Below, piece after piece: positions 46,786 through 59,941 of a DNA stretch of 64,000 nt. The DNA lies in the NCBI GenBank assembly GCA_027605045.1, contig JAQFWX010000011.1:744001-808000 (forward strand), in the 5' to 3' direction. The stretch is from Phallus indusiatus (Eukaryota > Basidiomycota > Agaricomycetes > Phallales > Phallaceae). Position numbers and translations under genes: made by a program. Under the pieces are notes generated by a model. The model was not told the DNA's origin. It worked only from the letters and a program-made list of their open reading frames with translations, and searched no databases. Positions within the stretch are counted from its first letter, which is position 1. Every line of letters starts with the position of its first letter.

Positions 46786-49700
46786 ATCGTTATAACACTT
46801 TTCTCTCGGGATTGACGCATGGACTAAAGGTTTCCAACTGTAATTCTTCTCGGGACTCGTACATTCATCATCGCTTTCGCTTAGGGATTTACCCATGTAA
46901 ATGGGACTGTCGTGGGCTCTGTTTTATTGACTTTTTTGTCTTGTTCTCAGCTTTTTTTGATTTTTTGTATTTGGTTTTCGTTTCTCCCTTTCTATTCTCT
47001 TGCGTCTCAGCTTTTCATCGTCTGGCATTTCTTTTTTCAACCTCCACCACAATTTTTCGCATTTGTACAAGTGTTAGCACTCCCAACTCGGCAAGCTCGA
47101 ACTTTATAATGGGTTCGTTTCAAACGTCTGGACCGTACGACCGACTCGTTTCTCATGCGAACGTTGACACCCAAGGAGCAGGAACCCTTCCGGCGCAACT
47201 GTGTAATTATAATCTTGCTGCTACTGGTGATGCAGCCGTCAAGATACTCGATATACCGCTGCTTACGGCGGCGTATGCATATTTTATTGAAGAATGGTCC
47301 CACTGGCATCGAGATCGCTCATACACGACTAGTTTATATTATCATATCGTCTCATCAAAACTTTCGTCGACTCTCATCAACAACAGTCTCTGCATTTCTC
47401 TCGACAACAATTTACTACGTCTCCTCTTCGCTTCATACATCTTCAATTGTATATCAGCATCCTCCGCCGGCTTTCTAGCATTTGTCTTCCCCATCGCATT
47501 AACCAGCATTGTTGTCCTGTTTACTGGTACCACAGCGTTAGTACCGACAATCACCAGCATCATTATATCAGTTACGCCGCCGCTAATACACGGTCCTCGC
47601 GCACGCGCACACACTCCTGACGCATATTGCACCAGCATCGTATACCACCCATATTATACCATGCCACTTGCTACCCCCTCATTCGCATTACCCTCCTCTT
47701 CTTGCGTTCACCTTTATTATTTCAGACAGACTACTAATAATATCAAATTACAACAACAGCAATAAGTACACTCTCGTCAAGGATGACGATGAAAAATGTT
47801 GTATTGCAGAAAAAAGTATAACAATAAAAATTCAAAACATTGACGAACCCATGGCTGTATTTCCGTGTGAGAATATGTTTGCAATTTTTGTTTTTTCTTT
47901 ACGATGGCGTGATTTCTTTGCCTTGGCCCTTATGATTTATTACGTCATACAGCGCGCGGAGGAGCATCAATGACAGCCCTTAAAACGCACACCGTGTAAA
48001 AAAATCTTCGCTGGGCCAGGGCGCTGCAACGAGGCGTTTCTGAGAAATATTTGGAGAACTTCGGAATTCTTCCTCCACAATTTGTTTAATTTTTCTCAGG
48101 ATACTTCACAGATGAATTTTCGTCGGAAGACGAGAAAGAGAGAAAGAAAGAAAAGGGTAAAATGTGAATCAATTATTACATGTTTTATATGTTATACAGA
48201 AGTATTATGTGGTAACATATGCGTTCTTATCGCTGGGGATCTGTGTTGACATGTAATGAGAATGGGAAATTCAGGGAATATCATTCCTAGTTATCGGTCG
48301 GCGCTCCAATAATTTTTTTCGTCGAGAACAGCGCCCATACCCATCGATGTCGTATGCTTCTTAGGAATATCAGAAATTGTTTATCGAATTATAGCAAAGT
48401 TCAAGAAGAAGCATCCGGCACAAGCTTCGGGATATAAAATATTTTCCCACCAAAACCCTAAGCAGTGTAGCATCATGATTGGCGCGTGTGAGTTCGTTGC
48501 AGCGCCCATGCGCGCTATGATTTGATTATAATTAAAACAGGTGTGATTCTCGGTAAAGAAAACGTTTTTTTTATGTTTTCTTCTTTGGGTGGCGTCGTGT
48601 AAAGTAAATGTCAAATAAACTTGTGTGTGTGTGAGAAACTGTTGAGATATGTGCATGACGTGCGTTGCTGTGTCGCGCGCGCGCAAATAGGGACACTTGT
48701 CTGAGCTGCAGTTGCGGTGAGGTACATACTCGAACTCGGATGAGGAGAGTTGATTTTGATCTCAGCTTTGACACGATATCATGGCATGAATGACATCTCG
48801 ATACCCTTCTTTGCTTGACCCTCCGCCCAAAACAAAAACAAAAACAACAGCTCTCACTAAAGACACCGCGCAAACCGGCATTGTCCGGCACAAGAAGCCC
48901 GCTCAAAGCCTCAGTGTGACTCCTTCAAAGGCACGTGTTTCATTTCCTAATTAGGGTCGGGATCTGCACCGGTAAACGAAACATATTTGGGCGCCCCCCA
49001 ACAATGCCCATGCGTTGGCGGCGATGTATTGTTGCATTCCAGTACATCTCCTTGCTGTTCTCTCATTGTTTTACCAAGAAAGCATGCATAAAACGTGAAT
49101 CAACGTGAAACATTCCCCTTCCCCTTTTCTTACCCCAGTGTAACCTTTTTGTTGTCTATTGTTCGAATTTGAGTCATACTACATATTCCTATAGAAAATA
49201 CTCCTGAAGCTAAAACGAAATATAAATGAATCATGGGGTTTTCCCCATTTAGGTGACTGCGCGAACGCGGGCGTTGATGATGATCTCCACTTAAAACTTT
49301 GTGAATTTTCCGTGGCCTCTTCAATTATTGAGTTCTCTGAGATCAGTATGAGCGTTCCGGTATTCCTTCGTACTAGCCACACCATGATGGTTTACTGATT
49401 GTGATTTTATTCTTGGTTCCTCCAACAATTAAGTTGCCTTCTCAGAGGGTACTAGACGTTATTTGCTGAGGCACCTGCTAATATGTCAGAGATATGATGA
49501 TGCTTTATTATAACTGTGCTGATGCTAGCCTTGAGTTATACGTTACAGGGTAACAGCTAGTAACTAACTAGTAATTCAACTCGACACCTCTTGTCGAGCT
49601 GCACTGACATCTTTGAAAGATGGTGCTACTCCGGCTCAGGTTGGCACGATAATGTCCGTCAACTCCCAACCGTATGCAAATGGAGAGTTGACACCTTCCT

Positions 49701-50545
49701 AGCGCAACCCCCATATGTGTATGTGAGGTCTTTTCCTGGTGTGGCACATGCCATACTTGTGCCATACAGGCTTGAAATCATCAGTGACATATCCCTCGCC
49801 AAGGCCACATATAAGGCCCAAGGAGGCTCCGATTAACCGTCGCCATTCATGTCCCCAATCCAAATGCTCGCAAGTTACTATCTTCCCATACATCCCGTAT
49901 GGTCGTGGGTAGCCTCAAGTCAGAAGTTTGATCCAGTAACACAGCATTAACATTAACCTCTGTCGGAAAGCCGATGGTAATCAGTGAGCCGAGTTACACA
50001 TGCATCGTCACAGGCATCGCCTGGTTTGCGTGATTTTGATAGTAACATAGCCTAGGCAATGAAATTACGACAAGTTTACTGGCAATAGAACAGGCTGAAG
50101 GGTTGAACGTTTTCTAGTGATCATTTAGGCTGCGGATCACTGCCAACTGAATTGCCCTTTCCTATATTTCCCTTCCGACCTGTTCATATTCAGCCTTTCG
50201 TCATTCTTCCATTCGCCTTTTGAACGAATTCGACATGAATTTCAAAGTTAGCACAGTTCTTGAGCGATCCGAGCCACCAAAAAAAAACAAACCAAGTTTC
50301 CAGCTTCCAGATACCCCTTGTCCTTTTGGCAATTCATGATCTCCGTTCGAGCACAGATCCAGAGTCCCCCAACCACACAATCCGGATTGAGTAATTTTCA
50401 TAAAACTTTTTGGAAACTTTGGCACCGGGGAAGAAGTTTGCGTCTGCCCGTTTTGACGGCGGCGGAAGCTTTTCTCCGAAGTTGAAGTGAACACGTAACG
50501 CATAACGCGCGTGACGTACTAAACCTGCATCAAGCCTTGCTGCAT
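46786..50545. other. Long 3' region of the cyclin and intergenic DNA
   Basis: The first kilobase (to 47765) stays open in one plus-strand frame but resembles no known protein; it may be a long 3' UTR. From 47766 to 50545 there are only short frames. Short TG and GC dinucleotide runs lie at 48624-48634 and 48675-48685. No gene is recognised. Confidence 0.45.
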
Positions 50546-52931
50546 ATGTCGGCTTATGGTCCCTCTGCGCCACGTTCTCTCAATTCTCCAATTCTTCCGA
50601 CTCAACTTCTAGATTTAAAAGTCGGAAGTAACGCTACCCAGGAGTCAGGGAGTACCCATCTTGCGGTATACCATCTCACAGCGCAAACGATCCCATATGA
50701 GCTTTCTACATACCTCTATGAAACTTTTCAAGATGAATTGGACCGAGGGTCAACATATCCTCAAGAATACCCTATGACTCGCTCAGCATTTGATCTGTAT
50801 TTTCTGGGTAACGATTTGTTTGTCGGTATCCTAGTCGAAGGTTCCCATACAATTGATTATACCCTTGAACGAGCTAGAAATGGCAGAGAATGGAACACTT
50901 GCGTTGGCGGGACTTATTATGTCAGTAATCCGCATTCAAAGTTTTGCTTCCTAGTGCAGTGTCATGAATATCTTTACTCGTGGATGCGCTGGTGCCTAAC
51001 ATGTGCCAACGAAGAAGCGTTGCTTCCTTCGCTTCTTTTTCCCTTTTAATTCTCTTTGGTTTTGTTCTTTTTCATCGATGATGACGTTTTGTTGAACGTT
51101 TTGTACAGGTAAAACCGAATTATCCCGGTCGCTCGTCTCATGTAAGTGATGTCTTTTGTACATCATTATTCTTCGGCGCATACATCGCAAAGAGCATATC
51201 ATTCTGGCCACGCAGTCATGATTTGTCACTAACCAGACTCGTATGCCTATGCTATTAAGGTTGCCATTAACATGAATGACCCCTCGTCTTTGTTCTCGTT
51301 TCATTGAGATGCCATGCGATGGCATCCGAGTGTACCCTGATTTTACGTGACAAGATCGATGTGTTTACGACCAGATGGCTAATCGTGCCAATTATACTCA
51401 AGATTACAAGCCATTTTATGCACTTCACACGTCCAACTTCCGCGTCTTCGGATCGTCGAAATATGGCTGTGGTCGATCCCAGTTCTCTTCTTGATTCGAC
51501 TGGCTGATGGCCTTTATCTTATTTTTCTTGATCGTTACTCTTTGAGTCTTTTCTTTCATCGCGTTAGTTTCGCTCAATCTGGGAATTATCTTGTTAACTC
51601 AATTTTTTTTCTCACATATCTTATCGGTCCCTTTGTTCTTCTTTACATCCCTGAGGACTTTGGGGTGAACTTTCCCCTCATTTTTAGCCCATTCCCCATC
51701 AACGATCTTGACTCACAAGGAATCAGACGATTCTTTTTACGCAGCTCATCAAAGGATCGCCCTGCTTCCTTTGTGCACGGCATTGTGGCGTACCAATACG
51801 AGTCTGGTGGTGGCAAAGCTTGTACTGAAACAAGCCCTGCGTGATATGACCATTATGCGCCTTTGTATCACTTCACATTAATACCAAGTCATTGACGTCC
51901 CACTTTCATTTTCTTTCATTCGTACATAAACTTCCTTCCTTGAATCTACTTTGACCTTGACTGGCTTTGGCTGTGTTGTTGCTGATCCCTACCAATTTCA
52001 GATATGCAATGCTGGTTTTCTGGTCCCCACAAAGTACCGGGGTCTAGGTATAGCCACGGCACTCGGGCAATCTTATGTTGTCAATGCACCGCTCTTGGGT
52101 TATAAGGCATCTGTTTTCAATTTGGTCTATGTGAATAACATTGCAAGTGTTAGGTATGTCGCCTCTTTTTTTTGAATAAAGTTTTAGTTTGTTACCCTTA
52201 CTGTGCATCATTGTCCTAAAAAAATCCTCTTGGTGCGTTGGCAGTTTATATCTATCTAGTGTGTTGGACATTAGTACTTATTCATATTCTTTGTTCCATG
52301 GCCACGTTAGTGCTGTCACCTAGACACTCAAATTCAGATTGTGACTGAATGGTCTGGAATGATAACTTCCATGCCGAGTTCTAGGCAATTGGTCATTAAT
52401 CAACAGCGGTGCACTAAAACTTCCCCCTGAATACTTTTGTCCATCCCGTTTGCATCTTTCATCTTCATTCATTCATGGCGGTCCCCGTCGCCGCGCTCAT
52501 TGTTTAGAATAAGTTACAGCGCATTGTTAACATATCCGCTAAGACTTATCTAATCTTCTTATCTTCCCAAATTCCTATTTCAATTTTCATGTGTTACGTT
52601 GTTCACTTCTTGATTCTTGATGCGCTTTGCTCCTATAAACTCTTTGCCTTGTTTGTCTCTCCTAATGTCACGGCTGACTCTTATCATTTTCCGCTGTCCT
52701 TTTTCTTTCTTCTTCTGTTTTAAACTCAGCTTTATACTCACATCTACATATAAATATCACAGGATTTGGGAACGGCTCGGCTTTCACAAAGCAGGTCGGA
52801 TTCCTTTCGCTGGCAGGCTGAAACGCAAAGACGAAAATGGAGTGGTCAGCGAAGAGTATGTCGATGCGTGGGTAATATACAAGAGCTTTGTGGAAGATTC
52901 GGCTTATGACGGGTCAATCGAGAAACCGTGA
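50546..52931 (+). CDS. Mpr1-like GNAT N-acetyltransferase
   Basis: GNAT-fold acetyltransferase resembling yeast Mpr1 and fission yeast Ppr1, which acetylate proline-analogue or related small molecules. Exons 50546-50920, 51109-51141, 52002-52153 and 52763-52931 keep phase and give 242 aa. The acetyl-CoA loop is KYRGLGIATALGQSY (R-x-x-G-x-A), followed by LGYKASVFNLVYVNNIASVR and IWERLGFHKAGRIPF, which are the Mpr1-like β4-β5 parts. The N-terminal domain (LSTYLYETFQDELDRGSTYP) is also of that type. Introns of 188, 860 and 609 nt and an 11-codon exon set this gene apart. The coding sequence is intact. The substrate is inferred only from resemblance. Confidence 0.82.
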
Positions 52932-55893
52932 AAAGGGGTGCGTTCATGTGAAAGATGCATATACTACGTAAATCTTAGTTTTAGTGAATGTAAATTGATC
53001 ATCACGTAGTGCATTTGGGTAATATAGAAAGGTAACATAACATGCAGTAAAAGATTGGAGTGAGAATTGCGCGCATTTTTGGTGAGAACATTGGTGCTAT
53101 GAGTTTGTGAATCTAGAAGTGCAACACTGAATACGCTGTGCATCGCCCCAAGTCGTGACGTGTGATATGACAAGAGTCAAGCATGTGAAGGAAGTGACCA
53201 GGATCGGCAATTTATCTAAAATACTATTACTACTGGCCGCCCGCGCCATGGTAAATGATAGCCGGTGATGTGGATACAGTTATCTGAGTTTAGGACCATT
53301 ACACCAATTTACGGCAGTGCGCCGATTTGGGAACATTTAATTTGTGTTCTGGTCCAGAACCGCTCTCATTCATCGAATCCCATTGAGTGACATAGTGCAC
53401 CACTCCTGTGATATTGATAACCGTTTTTAGACGCAATCATATGTGAGAGCTATAATTCCTTCCTTTCCGATTTGCTACAAATTATGACTCAAACGTGGCA
53501 CTCTTTTCCATTCGGATCTTATCATGGAAATATCAACGTTATGGCACCCATGTTCATTAACAAATTTAGTTTGACTACATAGACACTCTGACAGCTGGAG
53601 CTTTGCCGTTGTACTGTATGTAGTAAAAGCCCACTGGTGGGCGTCGATGATAGACAGGGAGATACAAGAGAATTATGATAAACCAGTTATGGACTCTGTT
53701 AAAGTGTGAATTGTGAGTTTCATACCAAGTGCCCAGATCGAAAATGAGCGGCCGGGATAAATCCCGAAATTTGGAAGATCGAGCGAACGGGCCCGTCCCG
53801 CCTTTCCGACTTTGGGCGCGCGCACATCATGAATGAAATGAACATATGGACATTCTGTTATTCCGTTGTGGAATGGGGCTGGAGGGGCCTCAGCCGCCGA
53901 CAGCAAATATGTACCGAATTCGGAACGAGAGATTCATATTGGTTTATAGTTGATGTTCGCATTAGGATGGCGATCATGCATACTTGTTCTTGCGCCATCT
54001 ACGCGCTGTCACTCGATAAGTGGTTTGGGCGGGTTAACGAGCATAGCATGACTTCCAGCGTCATTTGAATTGGCCAGAAAAATACTTAACAGTGCCAATT
54101 TGAAGGTATAGATGATATACATGGTGGATGATATGTGGATATTGACCGTAAGATTTTACCCAGGCCGCCATGGATAGATATCCAATCAAGATTAAACGTA
54201 GAAATCTTTTGTTCAAGTTGGCATGATACGAGGCATTATCGCAAACTGGTTACCGTGACATTGTGTGAATGGAATGACGCAGCCTGCCAGTGGGGCGCCC
54301 GACATTTTCCCTGTTATGACGACGCCATGAACAATTCTCGAAATCGGGAGGAGTCGTGGAAAACTGGATCATCTAGAACTCGGGCGCAGGCACAGCCAGA
54401 CTTCGAGATCTTTGAGAAAAGGTGGAGCCGAAGGGATTTCATGACCCTCAGTTGACTCTATGATTTAAGTACTCCTCTCGGATCGTCATTAGGATCTTGA
54501 TAAGTGAGGTTTTGACGTCAGTAATCGAGATTGAACATTATAACGCGAGCAAGTCTGTAGTTAGCATCCTGTCTCATGTCCAGTTTGTTACACTTATTTA
54601 AATCAAATAAGGATTCTTCCCGAGGTCGTAACTAATCAATGACCGGCCAGTAATTTATGATTAGTTCTTCTAAGGATGCGTATACCGACCATTCATATAT
54701 TCATATGCTTGATATGACATATTTACAATCAGCCATTAAAGGCTAGTTACCGCCGAATTTGATGAGGTACATTATACATAGATTTTTCAAAACAATGTCA
54801 TTGTTGAATGTATCTGAGCGATCCTTCTAATTTCAAAATTCCATAGCCAAATCCATGGCCCACTTGTTTAGTCTACCAATTGAGCGTTTACTATATTCTT
54901 GAAATTATGATCAAATGTATGTCTCAGCCTGCAGTAGGTATAGCACAAATGAGGATCGACGTAATACAATGGTGCGTTATGATCTCGTACCTATCATGCC
55001 CACATGCCATAAATATTATTTGCATAGGAAGCACTTCCGTGTCCAAAAATGTCATAGGAGACCGCCCAAAAAAACTAATTCTTAGTGCGCGCGGTTGACT
55101 TGAGCTCATGCACAAGGCGCATGTTGAGCCTGCTTCTCCTAAATGTCGTTCTGTTGATGATCAACCCCTGGCATGCCTTTGACTACTGCCCTTCAATATG
55201 CACCTTTGTTAATGACCTGGCGAATTCTAGATGGAATATACATATAATGCCGACTGGTAGCACGACCATGAGAAAGCGCTTGTGGCTTAGAGGCTTAAGC
55301 TTGGATTTTTCAAAGACAGCTGCTTTGTTCTTTCGAGCAAAATCTTTTGAGCAAAATCTTTTATCAGATGACCGCGCGGGTTTTCAATATCATAAAAATG
55401 CATTGCAACACTGATGAATTTGAAAAGCGAGGCACAGCTGTAATGTCAAATCACCAAATAGACATCCTGTGGGTGCCCTGCACAGCTTCGAACCGCCAAA
55501 CAAGCTCGAACTATTATCCGCATTGTTCCATTGGTGGCCAGTGTTTTGTAAGAGCCCGGTAAATCATTGTCTCGAGTACCTTTCAAAAAAAAGAAGTTCA
55601 ACCTATCTAACATGAGAACGCCCACGGAAACAAGCGAAAACCAGCTAGATTGGGTTTAGTCACAAGGGATAGGCTTCATCGGTCAGACGACAGGAACGAT
55701 GGATCAGCGTATTTATCTCCTTCGGTCGATATCTGGCTTCACGAAGCCAGCAAGTTGCCTGAAGAAGCTGTTGTCGGGAGCCATAATACTCTCCTTGGAT
55801 AGTTATAATGATCCACGTCTGAAGACTATCGATTCAAAACTGCAAGTCTCTGGAGAAAACAATACTCACGGACATGTGCCAGCTAAATTTTTA
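52932..55893. other. Intergenic, no gene seen
   Basis: About 3 kb of AT-rich DNA with short frames only. A perfect 6-bp inverted repeat CGGGAT-AA-ATCCCG lies at 53753-53766, and a 14-nt unit is exactly doubled at 55335-55362. Nothing suggests a protein or structural RNA. Confidence 0.5.
55335..55362. repeat. Perfect tandem duplication of a 14-nt unit
   Basis: GAGCAAAATCTTTT occurs twice in direct succession. It lies in non-coding DNA and probably reflects replication slippage. Confidence 0.85.
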
Positions 55894-56888
55894 TTATGCT
55901 CCTGTCATCAAGTTGTTCAAACAGCGAGCTACTATCCCGACCCCTTCAAGAATTATATCCTTTTCTTTAACGACGAGTTTCGTCCCCAGTTTGCCCTCAA
56001 ACTTATCAGGATGCCAGCGCAGGAGAGCCTCTCTAATCCTCTCTCTTCGGGCTTTGGAATTTCCCTTGTCTACTTCATGAAGAATGAATTCGGAGATACG
56101 TTCTTCCGTAATGGTAGCTGTCGTTGAAACGACTGCGAACACGGGCCAAGGTATATCCCCAAATCGAAGTTGTTGGTTTGAGACCGTGGTACATTCTTGC
56201 CACCGCGTATCATAGTACTCCCAAGCTTCTTGACGCCGCCTGAGCTCCTTCATTTCACGTTTCCTTTCCCGCTTGGCTTCTGCCTCTCTCTCCAATCGTT
56301 TAGTTTCCTCTCGTGCCTTTCTTTCACGATCTTTTCTAGCTTGTGCTTCAGCCGCTCGACGATCTCGTTCTTCCATTTCAGCTTTATGTGTTCGCCTACA
56401 TTTATACTATAAGGTGCAGGAAGATAATGTTGAGAGAAACGAACATACCTCCACATTCCTTCTCTAATCCACTCTGCGTATTCCTCATCGTCCATAAAAA
56501 TCAAATCATTAGAGTCAAGGTCGGCAACCTTTCCAGAGGACTGCCATCGACGGGGGATATGAGCATAATCGTTGAACTGTGCCTCGATGTGGTCTAATCG
56601 ATTATCATAATCGTCCATCATTGCATCCTGAAGTTTTTCACGAAATCGCCTTTCCTCCAGCTCGGTCTCTATTTCCTTGAGGTATGTCTGGGATGAATGT
56701 CCTTGAGAGGATGTCCGGTCTTGCCAGCCACTGTCTTCACTAGCCTGTCGGCGTTGCTTTTTCTTGGGTTTATCATAGGATCCTTCAAATGTTAGGTGCG
56801 CCGTACGTTTTTGAGACTTACGACGGGCTTTCTCAGCCTTCCGTCTCTCGCGTTCCTCCGGCGTTTCTTTGAGATGTAATTTGCCCAT
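55894..56888 (-). CDS. NFKBIL1-like protein with degenerate J-type C-terminus
   Basis: Resembles the animal nuclear protein NFKBIL1 (IkBL), without ankyrin repeats. The start MGKLHLKETPEERERRKAEK matches the family; an ATG seven codons upstream (56909) is less likely. Exon 1 also holds RFREKLQDAMMDDYDNRLD, AQFNDYAHIPRRW and FMDDEEYAEWIREGMWR. After an intron near 56410-56455 the second exon codes a long charged helix and then FGDIPWPVFAV, ERIREALLRWHPDKFEGKLG and ARCLNNLM. The HPDKF resembles the HPD of J proteins, although a complete J domain is not obvious. Animal relatives are linked to mRNA processing; the fungal role is unknown. Length about 310 aa. Confidence 0.83.
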
Positions 56889-57194
56889 TAGCAAGTACGG
56901 TGTAGACAACGAAGTGATTAATAACAGCGCGTTACGTCACGGAGTCCAGCCGAGTCCTGGCCGTGGCGGGATGCAAACAGAATGAAATATGTAAAGAGCA
57001 GCTTACAGTTTGTGCTTAACATCTTATCAATTCACATTGCAATAAACAATTAATTATGGGTCATCTCCCAAGATAGGAAGTAGATGTCGATAAAACCGCG
57101 GCGTGCACGTTGTACTTATCTTACCAGCACCGGATCGTAGTCCCGATATAAGGGTCTAGGCGACCATTGCTTAGTTTTCAGTCTCACACTTCAA

Positions 57195-59796
57195 ATGTTA
57201 TTTTTGAAATCAGCGAAAGCCGCGTCTATCACTAGGATCTCACAAGCCAACATCTTATTTACTGATAATCTACTAGCCTTGTATTCTCAGGCTCATGGCT
57301 CTGTGTATTATCAAAGTCCGCTGAAGAAGTCAGGCCTGTACGTCAGATTGGCAACTCTTAGGCGAAATCCATTGCCTGTACGATTCTATTCACATGGCAA
57401 GTCCTTCGAGCGCAAATTGAGTCAGGGCGCATCTCAAACGAACGAAGAAACAACCGCGGAGACAGTAGAATTGCCTGGCAAAGCCGCTACGTCGTCACTC
57501 CTTAACATCAGCCGCACTCCCACCTTCGATGCTGCACTTACAACATTAATTGGTCTTGGTTTAGGTACGCTTCTTCAGCTTCTCACTCCGCCCTAAGAAA
57601 ATAACAATTTACGGCTACAGTCTTTCTTGGGGGAATTGCCTATTGGGAATGGTACAAAACAAATGTTTTGTATAAAGTGAGTAATGCGCCGCTTTTAATT
57701 AATTCTGATATAGTGTTTTAGATTGAAAAAGCTTTTTCCCCAGGCTATGATCCCGCTCTCGAGCTAGCTAAACAAAGATATACAGAGACAGGCGAAGAGC
57801 CGTCAGTCGAACATCTCCGTCGTACGGAGCAAGATCATATCGATCGTATAATACATGGCCTGGAACGGGGTCGTTATTATATTCTAATTGGATGCAAGGT
57901 TTGTAACTATCAATTGATCGCAAATATATTCTTTTTCTAACCAGTTTCTAGGGATCTGGTAAAGGCACAATGGTTATTGATGCCATGCAAGCCATCACGG
58001 CAGATGGTGTCGCTATATGTGAAGCGCATCCAGACCTAGAAGTCTTTAGGTAACCTACAGTTACCTATTTGGAATCTTCTAACAGGCATGGTACCACAGG
58101 CTGCGTCTTGGTAAAGCCTTGAACTTCGAATACAATGAAGATACCCAGACTAGCCTTTTTCAGCGCCGAGATCCACGAGAGGGTAATTTTTCTTAACTTT
58201 AACGTCACTGATCGTTACAATTATCAACCAACCTAGGTGGTCCTGCTCTTGATATTGAAAGAGGTAATTACTGTTCTGCCACTATATCATCACTACTCAA
58301 GTCGTATTTAGCTCTCAATAAACTCGAGAAAGTGGCGCTGAAATTGTCCCGTCGTAGGGGTCGACCGCTTGTCCTAGTAATCAACAATGTATGTTGCGTT
58401 CTTTAGGTTTCAAGACTTTCCGCTTACTTTTATCACAGATTCACTTGTTTAGGAACGATCAAGATGGCCATGCATTGCTACTGCAGCTACAGCAAAGGGC
58501 CGAGAGCTGGAGTGAAAGTGGTATGTGCAGCGAACAGAACCCATGCAGATTCATCGTGCTTATCTATCGTAGGTATTCTAACCATGGTATTCAGCACGTG
58601 AGCAAGCAAACTCTCCAGAATGCTGATCATATTAACAATCGTACAGTGATGATTTTTGGCCATACCTAACACTTCGTCAGTTACGTGATTCTGTTGATTC
58701 TCCAGCAACTAATCGTTGTATCAGGTAAAACCGCCAATCGTATGCAGGTTCTATCTCTATATGATCTCAATATGAATGAGGCCGTTCATGCTTTTAAACG
58801 GCTTCGATACAAAGCTGGGCGAAACGCAGAGGACATTGACACCATCCACCAAGTCTTAGATTATACAGGAGGTCGTTTGGCGTATATAAATAAAGCAGCA
58901 CGATCGGAACATCCATTGAAAGCGGCCGAGCATATATTAGAAACAGAGAAGGCCTGGCTGTTGAGTCAGATAGGTCTTATACCCGACTGTGATGATGATG
59001 TTATGGACGAGGCAAGTCAATGCAGAAGACGAAATAATCCTTCTTCAAGCTCTAACTATTATATATGAACTTTAGCAAAAATGGAGCAGCTGTAGTTGGC
59101 TTCTGATGCGTGAATTTGCCAAATTGTATGTGGAACAGCTGGAAGAACACCGCAAAGCCGTCGATGGGGACGAGATTTCCATAGACACGGAGATTCCCCT
59201 CCCTTCGATACCATACGTGAGTCACAATTCTACGGGCCCGTTTCAACCTCTCCTAACGTTCTCTTTTATGATACGACAGTGGAAATGCAGGCAAATTATG
59301 ACGAGGCCTGATTACCTAGAAGGTTTAAAGGTCATTTATAGTTCCCTACTCTCACTGAGCTAATGGAAATCATCAGCCTTGGATCATGCCAACATTATTA
59401 GCATCGACGTTCACAACAATGTACGACCGGATTCAAAGATCATTTTACGTGCCGCGATAGAAGTGGTTCAAGAGGATGGTTTTGATGAGCTTCTTCAAAA
59501 TGTCCGCGACCGCGTCGATGAAATTGAGTCGCTGCATCGTACTCGGGAGTTGACATTTAAGGACCTTGGGGAGGTACGAGCTTTGTCTCGTTCTAAACTT
59601 TACATTTTCAACTCATCATTTTACTCGTTCCAGGGAGATCTTATTCGACTTAGTATTGACTGGTCAGGGACTCGATATTCCTGATATCACTGCATCTTCA
59701 CTGGAGATTCTCGGGGGACAAGAAATGACGGGAGATAGGTCGTATAATAAACGACCAAAACAATGCAACAGTTTATTTTGTAATCTCCCTCGTTGA
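57195..59796 (+). CDS. Mitochondrial-type P-loop NTPase, RNA12/AAA-like
   Basis: A predicted ATPase with a basic N-terminus (LKSAKAASITRISQANILF), a probable mitochondrial presequence, and a hydrophobic helix split by an intron (LTTLIGLGLGT ... VFLGGIAYWEWYK). The nucleotide site is YILIGCKGSGKGTMVIDAMQ (Walker A). RGRPLVLVINN is a Walker B-like strand with Asn at the acidic position. Later parts read VLSLYDLNMNEAVHAFKRLR, LDYTGGRLAYINKAAR and LLRAAIEVV-like ILRAAIEVVQEDG, a winged-helix-like C-terminus. Around ten exons. At the last intron two acceptors are 4 nt apart; that at 59637 gives ILFDLVLTGQGLDIPDITAS and stop at 59796, and is preferred. The other gives a short end at 59684. Membrane-anchored mitochondrial location is inferred. 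Confidence 0.74.
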
Positions 59797-59941
59797 GCTA
59801 GCTATTTATGCGCAATAACAGATTGTGATACGACAGATATAAAACAGAAAAAAGAAAATAAGAGAAAAGGGCAAAAAAGAAGAAAAAAATTAAGCTTTTT
59901 GTACAGAGTCCTCAGATAATATGATAGCTGAGTAAAATGCT

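Noticed and set aside
48600..48690. TG and GC dinucleotide runs as possible Z-DNA or microsatellite
   Set aside because: Both runs are only about ten bases long, too short to call a meaningful repeat.
51491..51844. 117-codon hydrophobic frame inside the acetyltransferase intron
   Set aside because: It starts with TTG and matches no family; T-rich intron sequence readily gives Phe/Leu-rich frames.
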